Assembly: GCF_016881065.1 (NCBI RefSeq)
Contig: NZ_WXYN01000051.1
Span: 496,001 to 560,000, forward strand
DNA: 64,000 bases
Direction: 5' to 3'
Origin: Planococcus soli
Lineage (GTDB): Bacteria > Bacillota > Bacilli > Bacillales_A > Planococcaceae
Of this stretch, positions 56,733-64,000 are shown in pieces. The notes below the pieces were generated by a model. The model worked only from the letters and a program-made list of their open reading frames with translations, was not told the DNA's origin and made no database searches. The position numbers were made by a program, and so were the translations under genes. Position 1 is the stretch's first letter. Each line of letters begins with the position of its first letter.

Positions 56733-58292
56733 GTGGAGTATGTAATCGAAATGCTGAATATCCGTAAAGAGTTCGGTACATTTGTCGCCAATGACAATAT
56801 TACGCTGCAACTACAAAAAGGAGAAATTCATGCGCTATTAGGGGAAAACGGGGCAGGGAAATCTACTTTAATGAACGTCCTATTCGGTTTGTACCAGCCG
56901 GAAGGCGGAGAAATCCGAGTGCGCGGCCAAAAAGTGGATATTGCCAATCCGAACGTCGCCAATGATCTTGGCATCGGAATGGTTCACCAGCATTTTATGC
57001 TGGTTGAAAATTTTTCTGTTACTGAAAACATCATTTTAGGAAGTGAGCCAACAAAATACGGCATCACCAATAAAAGGGATGCGGCTAAAAAAGTTCAAGC
57101 CCTCTCTGAGCAATATGGCTTGAATGTAGATCCTTATGCGATCATCGAGGATATTTCGGTGGGCATGCAGCAGCGTGTTGAAATATTAAAAACTTTGTAC
57201 CGCGGAGCCGAAATTTTGATATTCGATGAGCCGACCGCTTCATTGACGCCTCAGGAAATCACGGAATTGATTCAGATCATGAAACGGTTGATTGCTGAAG
57301 GCAAATCCATCATTTTGATTACACATAAATTAAAAGAAATCATGGATGTTTCAGACCGGGTAACAGTCATCCGCAAAGGCCAGGGAATCGGGACGGTTAT
57401 TACTTCAGAAACCAACCCGAACGATCTGGCATCATTGATGGTTGGTCGCCAAGTGGAATTCACTACAGTTAAAGGCCAGGCATTCCCAGGGGAAGAAATT
57501 CTGGATATTAAAAATCTCGTGGTTCAGGATTACCGTGGAGTAGAGAAAGTGAAGAGCCTGAATTTGAACGTCCGCAAAGGTGAAATTGTCGGAATTGCGG
57601 GAATTGACGGCAATGGACAGTCTGAACTGATCGAAGCAATAACGGGGTTGCGTAAAGTGAAGAGTGGGACTATCTTCATCAACGGCAAAGAAGTCACCAA
57701 TATGAAACCGAGAAAAGTAACTGAATCGGGCGTAGGGCATATACCTCAGGATCGCCATAAGCATGGTTTGGTATTGGATTTCCCAATTGGCCATAACATT
57801 TCGCTTCAGACATACTACACAAAACCGATTTCCAAATCGGGCATTATCGATTACAACAAAATTAATGATAAAGCGCTGCAGATCATCAAGGATTTTGATG
57901 TCCGGACTCAAGGTCCTGGAGAGTTGGCCCGTTCCCTATCCGGGGGCAATCAGCAAAAAGCCATTATCGGCCGTGAAGTCGACCGGGATCCGGATCTGTT
58001 GATTGCGGCTTTGCCGACTCGTGGATTGGACGTTGGCGCCATTGAATTTATCCATAGCCGGTTGATCGAACAACGCGATAACGGCAAGGCAGTTCTCCTA
58101 ATATCCTTCGAATTGGATGAAGTCATGAACGTTTCAGACCGAATTGCAGTTATCCATGACGGTGAAATTGTGGACATCGTGACACCGGAAAGCACGAGTG
58201 AGCAGGAGTTGGGATTATTGATGGCAGGTCATACCGGCCATAAGGAATCCCAGGATTTGACGAAGAAAGGTGAGGATCAGCATGTCGAATAG
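56733..58292 (+). CDS. nupO: Nucleoside ABC transporter ATPase
   Basis: NupO (YufO) is a fused double ATPase that drives the nucleoside importer. The 519-residue protein has a complete first nucleotide-binding domain with Walker A G-E-N-G-A-G-K-S-T near residue 38 and I-F-D-E-P. The second domain is degenerate, as usual in this family: its Walker A reads G-I-D-G-N-G-Q-S without lysine and its Walker B lacks the catalytic Glu (A-A-L-P-T-R-G), while its signature L-S-G-G-N-Q-Q-K is intact. The start is GTG 56733 with GGGGAG upstream; this gives the family N-terminus E-Y-V-I-E-M-L-N-I-R-K. It overlaps nupP by 11 bases. Confidence 0.94.
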   Translation: MEYVIEMLNIRKEFGTFVANDNITLQLQKGEIHALLGENGAGKSTLMNVLFGLYQPEGGEIRVRGQKVDIANPNVANDLGIGMVHQHFMLVENFSVTENIILGSEPTKYGITNKRDAAKKVQALSEQYGLNVDPYAIIEDISVGMQQRVEILKTLYRGAEILIFDEPTASLTPQEITELIQIMKRLIAEGKSIILITHKLKEIMDVSDRVTVIRKGQGIGTVITSETNPNDLASLMVGRQVEFTTVKGQAFPGEEILDIKNLVVQDYRGVEKVKSLNLNVRKGEIVGIAGIDGNGQSELIEAITGLRKVKSGTIFINGKEVTNMKPRKVTESGVGHIPQDRHKHGLVLDFPIGHNISLQTYYTKPISKSGIIDYNKINDKALQIIKDFDVRTQGPGELARSLSGGNQQKAIIGREVDRDPDLLIAALPTRGLDVGAIEFIHSRLIEQRDNGKAVLLISFELDEVMNVSDRIAVIHDGEIVDIVTPESTSEQELGLLMAGHTGHKESQDLTKKGEDQHVE

Positions 58293-59331
58293 AGTGACCA
58301 ATCTCCTGGTCCCCATCATTTCCGTTATTTTAGGACTATTGGTAGGCGCGGTGATCATGCTGGTCAGTGGCTATAACCCATTGGAAGGCTATGCCGCTCT
58401 ATGGAACGGGATTTTTGGCGATATGTATACAATCGGCGAAACAATCCGCCAAATCACACCTTATTTATTGGCGGGTCTTGCGGTCGCTTTTGCGTTCCGC
58501 TCAGGTCTGTTCAATATTGGTGTTGAAGGGCAATTGATCGTCGGATGGTTTGCTGCGGCTTATGTAGGGGTAGCTGTAGAATTGCCGAAAATTATCCATT
58601 TGCCATTGGCAATCATTGCGGCAGCGGTGGCTGGCGCATTATGGGGCTTTGTACCAGGGCTCCTGAAAGCGAAGTTCCATGTTCATGAAGTAATTATTAC
58701 CATCATGATGAACTATATCGCATTGCACGTAACAAACGCATTGATCCGTACGGTTTCCGATGGAGGAGACAGGACAGAAAATATTTTTGCCAGCGCTTCC
58801 CTGCGTTCTGAGTTTCTTGAAAACCTCACGGAATTTTCACGGCTCCACTTGGGAATCGTCCTCGCTCTGGTTATGGTCGGGGTAATGTGGTTTATCCTTG
58901 AAAAAACAACGCTTGGCTTTGAGCTGAAAGCTGTTGGATTTAATAAAAACGCCTCTCAATACGCAGGCATGAATGTCAACAAGAACATCATTTTGGCGAT
59001 GGTCATCTCTGGGGCATTTGCTGGTATGGCCGGCGCTATGGAAGCACTTGGAACGTTTGAGTACGTGTCTTCTAAAGGTGGTTTTACGGGTATCGGATTT
59101 GACGGGATTGCAGTCGCATTGCTGGGGATGAATACGCCTCTGGGTGTCATTTTCGGGGCTACGTTATTCGGGTCCTTGAAGTATGGAGCATTGAACATGC
59201 CGAATGCTGCCGGTATTCCGATCGAGATTGTTGAAATCGTAATCGCAGTTATCATCTTTTTTGTAGCTTCCGGCTACATCATTCGCTTGCTGCTGCTCCG
59301 TGCTTCAGCTAAGAAGAAGGAGGCGAAGTAA
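58282..59331 (+). CDS. nupP: Nucleoside ABC transporter permease 1
   Basis: NupP (YufP) is one of two membrane subunits of the importer. The 349-residue protein has about eight to ten hydrophobic segments and the family motif F-R-S-G-L-F-N-I-G-V-E-G-Q near residue 75, typical of BPD_transp_2 permeases. ATG 58282 has AAAGGTGAGG upstream, inside the end of nupO. It ends one base before nupQ. Confidence 0.93.
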   Translation: MSNRVTNLLVPIISVILGLLVGAVIMLVSGYNPLEGYAALWNGIFGDMYTIGETIRQITPYLLAGLAVAFAFRSGLFNIGVEGQLIVGWFAAAYVGVAVELPKIIHLPLAIIAAAVAGALWGFVPGLLKAKFHVHEVIITIMMNYIALHVTNALIRTVSDGGDRTENIFASASLRSEFLENLTEFSRLHLGIVLALVMVGVMWFILEKTTLGFELKAVGFNKNASQYAGMNVNKNIILAMVISGAFAGMAGAMEALGTFEYVSSKGGFTGIGFDGIAVALLGMNTPLGVIFGATLFGSLKYGALNMPNAAGIPIEIVEIVIAVIIFFVASGYIIRLLLLRASAKKKEAK

Positions 59332-59332
59332 T

Positions 59333-60292
59333 ATGAGTTTCCTTGACGTTCTATACTTCATCATTCCTTCGGCAATTTTCTATGCAGCTCCGCTTATTTT
59401 AGTGGCGATTGGCGGCGTATTCTCGGAGAAATCCGGAGTCGTCAATATTGGTCTCGAAGGGCTGATGGTGATTGGGGCATTTGTCGGAATCCTATTCAAC
59501 TTATTGTATGCTGATACATTCGGTGCAGCGACGCCTTGGATTTCACTCATTGCGGCGATGGTAGCTGCTTTGCTGCTATCACTGCTTCACGCTGTAGCTT
59601 CCATCTCGTTCCGGGCAGATCAAGTTGTATCGGGTGTTGCCATCAACTTGTTGGCTGTTGCATTATCTCTGTACTTAGTAAAAAGAATTTTCGATAAAGG
59701 TCAGACAGACTTTATTACAGAGCGGTTTGCACGCTATAATGTGCCGTTCTTGTCGGACATTCCAGTTATCGGACCTTTATTCTTTACATCCGTCTACAAT
59801 ACATCGTTCTTTGCGATTGGTGTTGCCTTTGTGGCATGGTTTGTCATTTACAAAACGCCTTTCGGTTTGCGCTTGCGTGCTGTCGGGGAACACCCGATGG
59901 CTGCAGACACAATGGGTGTCAACGTAGCAAGAATGCGTTATATTGCCGTTATGATTTCTGGTGCGTTAGCAGGAATTGGCGGTGCGATTTATGCACAGAC
60001 CATCACCAATGATTTTGGTCACGCTACTATCAATGGCCAGGGCTTTATGGCACTGGCAGCGATGATTTTTGGGAAATGGCATCCGCTGGGCGCGATGGGA
60101 GCTGCATTGTTTTTCGGATTTGCACAATCCTTGAGCATTGTCGGTTCATCCATTCCAATCATCCAAGAGATTCCAAACGTCTTCCTATTAATATTGCCGT
60201 ATGTTTTGACGATCTTTGCGCTTGCCGGATTTATCGGCCGTGCCAATGCACCGCTGGCAAACGGAAAACCATATATCAAAGGACAACGATAA
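59333..60292 (+). CDS. nupQ: Nucleoside ABC transporter permease 2
   Basis: NupQ (YufQ) is the second permease. The 319-residue hydrophobic protein has the related motif K-S-G-V-V-N-I-G-L-E-G near residue 32 and a C-terminal half with G-K-W-H-P-L-G-A-M-G-A-A-L-F-F-G. GAAGGAGG lies before ATG 59333. It ends the nup operon and is followed by a terminator. Confidence 0.93.
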   Translation: MSFLDVLYFIIPSAIFYAAPLILVAIGGVFSEKSGVVNIGLEGLMVIGAFVGILFNLLYADTFGAATPWISLIAAMVAALLLSLLHAVASISFRADQVVSGVAINLLAVALSLYLVKRIFDKGQTDFITERFARYNVPFLSDIPVIGPLFFTSVYNTSFFAIGVAFVAWFVIYKTPFGLRLRAVGEHPMAADTMGVNVARMRYIAVMISGALAGIGGAIYAQTITNDFGHATINGQGFMALAAMIFGKWHPLGAMGAALFFGFAQSLSIVGSSIPIIQEIPNVFLLILPYVLTIFALAGFIGRANAPLANGKPYIKGQR

Positions 60293-60300
60293 GCTATTTG

Positions 60301-60332
60301 AAAGAGCCGTCATTGCGACGGCTCTTTTGTTT
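60301..60332 (+). terminator. Rho-independent terminator of the nup operon
   Basis: AAAGAGCCGTC (60301-60311) pairs with GACGGCTCTTT (60317-60327), followed by TGTTTT. Confidence 0.9.
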
Positions 60333-60368
60333 TGCGGACTATAACGGGCCGCTTGCGCTTTTCTTTAT

Positions 60369-60398
60369 TTGCAATTAACGGAAAAGGTTCGGTATAGT
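60369..60398 (+). promoter_or_regulatory. Sigma-A promoter for ymfF-ymfH-ymfI
   Basis: TTGCAA (60369-60374) and TATAGT (60393-60398) are 18 bases apart, 30 bases before ymfF. Confidence 0.6.
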
Positions 60399-60428
60399 TA
60401 GAACATGAACGACGAGAGGGGATTCCAC

Positions 60429-61703
60429 ATGTTTGAAACAATTAACATTGCTAAAGGCGTTAACGTACACGTCAATGAGACGACACAATTTAAAACGATA
60501 AATTTTTCGATTAAGTTCAAAGATAAACTCACCAAGGAAAAAGCATCTGCCCGATCGATTTTGGCAAACGTGCTGCAGCACAGCAATGAAGTCTATCCTT
60601 CACACACAGCACTGCGCATGGTGTTGGACGATCTTTACGGGACATCTCTTTACATAGATTCTTCAAAACGGGGCAACGAACATGTCGTAACTTTGAACGT
60701 AGAAACAGTCAACGATCAATACTTGTCTGAAAAAGGCGTATTGGAAAAAGTACTGAATTTAATGTACATCGTCTTGTTCAAACCTAATTTTGAGCACGGA
60801 CAGTTTAAAGAATCTATTTTCCTTCGTGAAAAAAATGCTATTGTGCAACGGATCGAGTCCGTTTTTGACGAAAAAACGCGCTATGCGCAACAGCGCATGA
60901 TGGAGCTTGCATTGCCAAACCATCCAGCATCGATTACTTCAAATGGTACGATCGAAGATGTGGAGAACGTCACCAACGAACAACTGGTTGCCGAGTACAA
61001 AGAAATGGTAGCTGAGAATGAAATTGAAATTTACGCTGTAGGCGATGTCAAACCAGAGATGATCGCTTCCCATATCCGTGAGTTTTTCCATTTTAAAGAC
61101 CGCGAAAAGGCGATAGCGGTCCCTCCATTGGAACTTGTGAAACCAGAGCAATCGCATGTGCTCGAATACGAGGATATGAAACAAGGAAAGCTTCATATGG
61201 CATTTTTTACGCCAATTACTTTCCGAGACGAAAAATTTCCGGTGATGCAATTGATGAACGGCGTTTTCGGCGGCTATGCGCATTCCAAGCTATTTGTTAA
61301 TATCCGTGAAAAAGAAAGCATGGCTTATTACGTATCGAGCTCTTTTGCTTCGCAATTCGGCCTGATGTTTGTTTTGGCGGGCATTGACTCGAAGCTGGAA
61401 GAAAAAGCGGTGAAGTTGGTTCTTGAGCAATTGGAAGAAGTTAAAAAAGGCAATATTTCCGATATGGAACTGGACCAGACAAAAGCCCTTTTGACGAATC
61501 AATTAAAAGAAGCTCTTGATTCGGCTCGCGGCCAAATCGATATTTACGATCAATATATGGAGTTAATGGATAAATTCGAACCGGAATTCATGATAAACAG
61601 ATGGAAGAATGTCACGAAAGAAGATATCGCTGATGTAGCCCAGCAGCTTTCTTTGGAAATGACATACTTCCTATCAGGCAAGGAGGATGAAAGGGATGCA
61701 TAA
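60429..61703 (+). CDS. ymfF: M16 peptidase-like protein without zinc motif (YmfF-like)
   Basis: This 424-residue protein has the M16 fold: T-I-N-F-S-I-K-F near the start, Y-P-S-H-T-A-L-R-M-V-L-D-D-L-Y-G-T-S-L-Y, and the second-half motif F-G-G-Y-A-H-S-K-L-F-V-N-I-R-E-K-E-S-M-A-Y-Y. The H-x-x-E-H zinc site is missing, so it should be the non-catalytic partner of the ymfH product, as in the two-subunit M16 enzymes. ATG 60429 has GAGAGGGG upstream. It overlaps ymfH by eight bases. Substrates are unknown. Confidence 0.88.
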   Translation: MFETINIAKGVNVHVNETTQFKTINFSIKFKDKLTKEKASARSILANVLQHSNEVYPSHTALRMVLDDLYGTSLYIDSSKRGNEHVVTLNVETVNDQYLSEKGVLEKVLNLMYIVLFKPNFEHGQFKESIFLREKNAIVQRIESVFDEKTRYAQQRMMELALPNHPASITSNGTIEDVENVTNEQLVAEYKEMVAENEIEIYAVGDVKPEMIASHIREFFHFKDREKAIAVPPLELVKPEQSHVLEYEDMKQGKLHMAFFTPITFRDEKFPVMQLMNGVFGGYAHSKLFVNIREKESMAYYVSSSFASQFGLMFVLAGIDSKLEEKAVKLVLEQLEEVKKGNISDMELDQTKALLTNQLKEALDSARGQIDIYDQYMELMDKFEPEFMINRWKNVTKEDIADVAQQLSLEMTYFLSGKEDERDA

Positions 61704-62997
61704 AGTTGAATTTGAACAATTGGAAGAAACACTTTTTCATGAAAAGCTGGACAATGGCTTGAATGTTTACATTCTCCCTAAAAAAGGTTTTTCAAAAACC
61801 TTCGCCACTTTCACAACCAAATACGGCTCAATTGACAATCATTTTGTGCCGCAGGGTGGAACTGAACCGATTAAAGTACCGGATGGCATCGCTCATTTTC
61901 TGGAGCATAAAATGTTTGAAAAAGAAGAAGGGGATGTTTTTCAGGAGTTCAGCAAGCAGGGAGCTTCAGCAAATGCCTTTACTTCGTTCACACGGACAGC
62001 CTATTTGTTTTCGGCAACCGGTGAAATCGATAAAAATGTCAAAACTTTATTGAATTTTGTCCAAACCCCTTATTTTACGGAAAAAACCGTCGAAAAAGAA
62101 AAAGGCATCATTGCACAAGAAATCACCATGTATGATGATCAGCCGGATTGGCGCCTGTATTTCGGCATTATCGAAAACCTCTATAAAAATCATCCGGTGA
62201 AAATTGATATTGCCGGAACTGTAGAATCTATTCAGGACATCACGGCTGAACATTTATACACTTGTTACAATACTTTTTACCATCCTTCCAACATGGTCTT
62301 GTTCGTAGTCGGCAACGTCGATCCCGAGCAAATGATGAAATTGGTGAAAGAAGACCAGGCACAGAAAACCTTTGTGGAACCGACAGAAATCAAGCGTATT
62401 TATCCGGATGAGCCGAAAGAAGTTGCCATCAAGGAGCGTGTGCTGGAAATGAGCGTCCAGAAGCCGAAAGTCTTCTACGGCATCAAACCGGAGAAACTGG
62501 ATTTGATCGGACCCGACATGCTCAAGCATGAACTGGCTGCTCAATTGGCCTATGAACTGCTGTTTGGGCGGACTTCTGATTTCTATCACCACGCCTATGA
62601 GAACGATTGGATCGACGAATCTTATTCGTTTGACTACTCATTGGAAAACGGCTTTGGCTATGCCCTGATCGGCTCTGATACGCACAAACCGGAAATCCTG
62701 ATCAAGGAAATCAAACACACGCTTCAAAACGCGGTAGAAAAATGGCCGTTTGGACAAGAAGATCTTGATCGTGTACGGCGCAAAAAAATCGGCTTTTTCA
62801 TGAGAGCACTAAATTCACCGGAATACATCGCCAACCAATTTACCCATTATGCGTTTAATGATATGAATTTATTTGATGTGGTACCTGTATTGGAGGGGCT
62901 GGAAGTTTCAGACCTTCAAAACGCATTCGCATTGGTCAGCCATGAACCTCAGCATTCCGTCTTTACCATCATGCCTACGAAAAAGGATGAACAGTGA
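61696..62997 (+). CDS. ymfH: M16 family zinc metalloprotease (YmfH-like)
   Basis: This 433-residue protein has the inverted zinc motif H-F-L-E-H at residues 67-71, with G-A-S-A-N-A-F-T-S-F-T-R-T-A-Y-L-F following, and should be the catalytic half of an M16 pair with the preceding gene. I chose ATG 61696, behind AGGAGG at nine bases; an ATG at 61687 is directly on that site. Its stop overlaps the ymfI start by four bases. The role is unknown; relatives take part in peptide processing. Confidence 0.9.
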   Translation: MHKVEFEQLEETLFHEKLDNGLNVYILPKKGFSKTFATFTTKYGSIDNHFVPQGGTEPIKVPDGIAHFLEHKMFEKEEGDVFQEFSKQGASANAFTSFTRTAYLFSATGEIDKNVKTLLNFVQTPYFTEKTVEKEKGIIAQEITMYDDQPDWRLYFGIIENLYKNHPVKIDIAGTVESIQDITAEHLYTCYNTFYHPSNMVLFVVGNVDPEQMMKLVKEDQAQKTFVEPTEIKRIYPDEPKEVAIKERVLEMSVQKPKVFYGIKPEKLDLIGPDMLKHELAAQLAYELLFGRTSDFYHHAYENDWIDESYSFDYSLENGFGYALIGSDTHKPEILIKEIKHTLQNAVEKWPFGQEDLDRVRRKKIGFFMRALNSPEYIANQFTHYAFNDMNLFDVVPVLEGLEVSDLQNAFALVSHEPQHSVFTIMPTKKDEQ

Positions 62998-63713
62998 AAC
63001 GATTTGCTGTCCTGTTAGGGGCATCCGGAGAAATTGGTGAAAGCATTGCGCTTCAGTTGGCCGAAAGCGGCTGGTCTCTTTACTTGCATTGGAATAGCCG
63101 GCCGACAGAGACATTGGCAAAGCAGTTGGCTGAAAAATATCCTACACAGGAATTTATTGCCGTGCAGGCCGATTTTGCTGAAGCATCAGGGGCGCAGCAG
63201 CTTGCAGCCAATGTCTATGATGCCAGCTGCATTATTGTGGCATGTGGCCAGTCGCTGGTGAAAATGCTGATGGATACTACAGATGAAGACATGGAAGCGT
63301 TGTGGCGGGTGCATGTGAAAAATCCGGTCTCGGCAATTCGGCTGATTTCCCCATTTTTCCATCGTCATGACAAATCTTATATCGTCTTTATTTCCTCTAT
63401 TTGGGGAGAAACGGGGGCTTCCATGGAAACCGTCTATTCATCTGTAAAAGGCGCACAGCTGGCGTTTGCCAAAGCCTATGCCAAGGAAATGGCGCCTTCT
63501 GGAACCCGTGTCAACGCAGTTGCGCCTGGATTTATCCAAACAGAAATGAATGCATCACTAACAGCAGAAGAACTGCAGGAAATAGAAGAAGAAATTCCAC
63601 TGGGGCTTGGTTCGCCTCAAGACATAGCGGATGCAGTCGATTTTCTTGTAAACGGCAAAGCGGATTATATGACGGGGCAAACGCTGCGCATCAATGGCGG
63701 ATGGCTGATGTGA
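62994..63713 (+). CDS. ymfI: SDR oxidoreductase YmfI, probable EF-P modification reductase
   Basis: This 239-residue short-chain reductase has the NAD(P) motif G-A-S-G-E-I-G at about residues 9-15, the catalytic Y-S-S-V-K after S-S-I-W-G, and a FabG-like C-terminus. In B. subtilis YmfI is needed for the 5-aminopentanol modification of elongation factor P; position next to ymfF/ymfH makes the same role likely here. The alternative is a FabG-like acyl reductase, since the C-terminus resembles that of the fabG fragment at 1-129. The start is GTG 62994, overlapping the ymfH stop. Confidence 0.88.
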   Translation: MKRFAVLLGASGEIGESIALQLAESGWSLYLHWNSRPTETLAKQLAEKYPTQEFIAVQADFAEASGAQQLAANVYDASCIIVACGQSLVKMLMDTTDEDMEALWRVHVKNPVSAIRLISPFFHRHDKSYIVFISSIWGETGASMETVYSSVKGAQLAFAKAYAKEMAPSGTRVNAVAPGFIQTEMNASLTAEELQEIEEEIPLGLGSPQDIADAVDFLVNGKADYMTGQTLRINGGWLM

Positions 63714-63817
63714 TGGCGTTTCACTGCTCTTCATGTAACTAATTGCCCTTTTCCTATTGCGCCAGATCAGCTATTATATTAACTAAAGATCTCTTCGGAG
63801 AAAGGTCGGGGATTTGC

Positions 63818-64000
63818 ATGAAAGAATGGTATTTCGAATACGAAATTCAAGTGAACCGTCCGGGCCTGCTTGGTGATATTGCTTCTCTTTTGGGGATGCT
63901 GCGGGTAAATATCGTAACGATCAATGGTGTGGACCAAGGCCGCCGCGGAATGTTGCTGCGCGCCGAGCACGATGTCCAGCTGGAGCGATTTGAACAGATC
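63818..64000 (+). CDS. ymfK: DUF3388 protein YmfK, N-terminal part (partial)
   Basis: The window ends 61 codons into this gene. The visible start, E-W-Y-F-E-Y-E-I-Q-V-N-R-P-G-L-L-G-D-I-A, looks like an ACT-type regulatory fold and closely resembles the start of B. subtilis YmfK. The function of that family is not established. ATG 63818 has GGGG six bases upstream and GGAGAAAGG earlier. In B. subtilis ymfJ lies before ymfK; the 104-base gap here holds no such gene. The rest lies outside the window. Confidence 0.85.
   Translation, partial: MKEWYFEYEIQVNRPGLLGDIASLLGMLRVNIVTINGVDQGRRGMLLRAEHDVQLERFEQI

Overview
The window looks like the chromosome of a low-to-mid GC Bacillota bacterium of the Bacilli, most likely a Planococcaceae relative (Planococcus, Planomicrobium or Sporosarcina-like). 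This rests on Bacillus-type gene order running from acpP-rnc-smc to ymfFHIK, Gram-positive promoters and ribosome-binding sites, Bacillus-specific families (CodY, PolC, YlxM, RbgA, RNase J2, TrmFO) and proteins that resemble B. subtilis orthologues over their full length. Sporulation genes expected between these neighbours in B. subtilis (ylxY, spoVFA/B) are absent, as is the large fla/che operon normally between codY and rpsB. No tRNA, rRNA, CRISPR, prophage or insertion sequence was seen. Genus assignment is an inference.

Layout: 1-406 ends the fatty-acid cluster (fabG end, acpP), followed by an intergenic array of structured repeats (411-690). From 825 to 7925 lie rnc-smc-ftsY and ylxM-ffh (RNA processing, chromosome condensation, SRP targeting). 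From 8019 to 12864 come rpsP-khpA-rimM-trmD-rplS, lepB-rbgA and rnhB (ribosome parts and maturation, signal peptidase). sucCD (12977-15058) is followed by a small minus-strand membrane protein, then dprA-topA-trmFO-xerC-hslV-hslU-codY (15826-24012). rpsB-tsf-pyrH-frr (24235-27289) supplies translation factors and UMP kinase. uppS-cdsA-dxr-rseP-proS-polC (27442-37880) joins isoprenoid and phospholipid synthesis, intramembrane proteolysis and replication. The rimP-nusA-rnpM-rplGA-infB-ylxP-rbfA-truB-ribF-rpsO-pnp block spans 38006-47908. mlpA, asd, rnjB and ftsK/spoIIIE follow, then a GntR regulator next to a nucleoside ABC importer (nupNOPQ, 54704-60292), and finally ymfF-ymfH-ymfI and the start of ymfK.

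Almost all genes are on the plus strand; the one exception is the small membrane protein at 15165-15428. Most of the window is conserved housekeeping DNA. The places that reward a second look are non-coding: tandem repeats at 411-690 whose arms change in a compensatory way, an inverted repeat enclosing the rplS promoter and leader, a folded rpsB leader, promoters embedded in terminators, a candidate operator ahead of the GntR gene, and a second hairpin inside the nup operon. Coding oddities are an HslV without a plausible N-terminal Ser/Thr at residue 2, an IF2 with a 24-bp minisatellite, and an RNase J2 with a degraded metal site. I found no convincing new multi-gene system.
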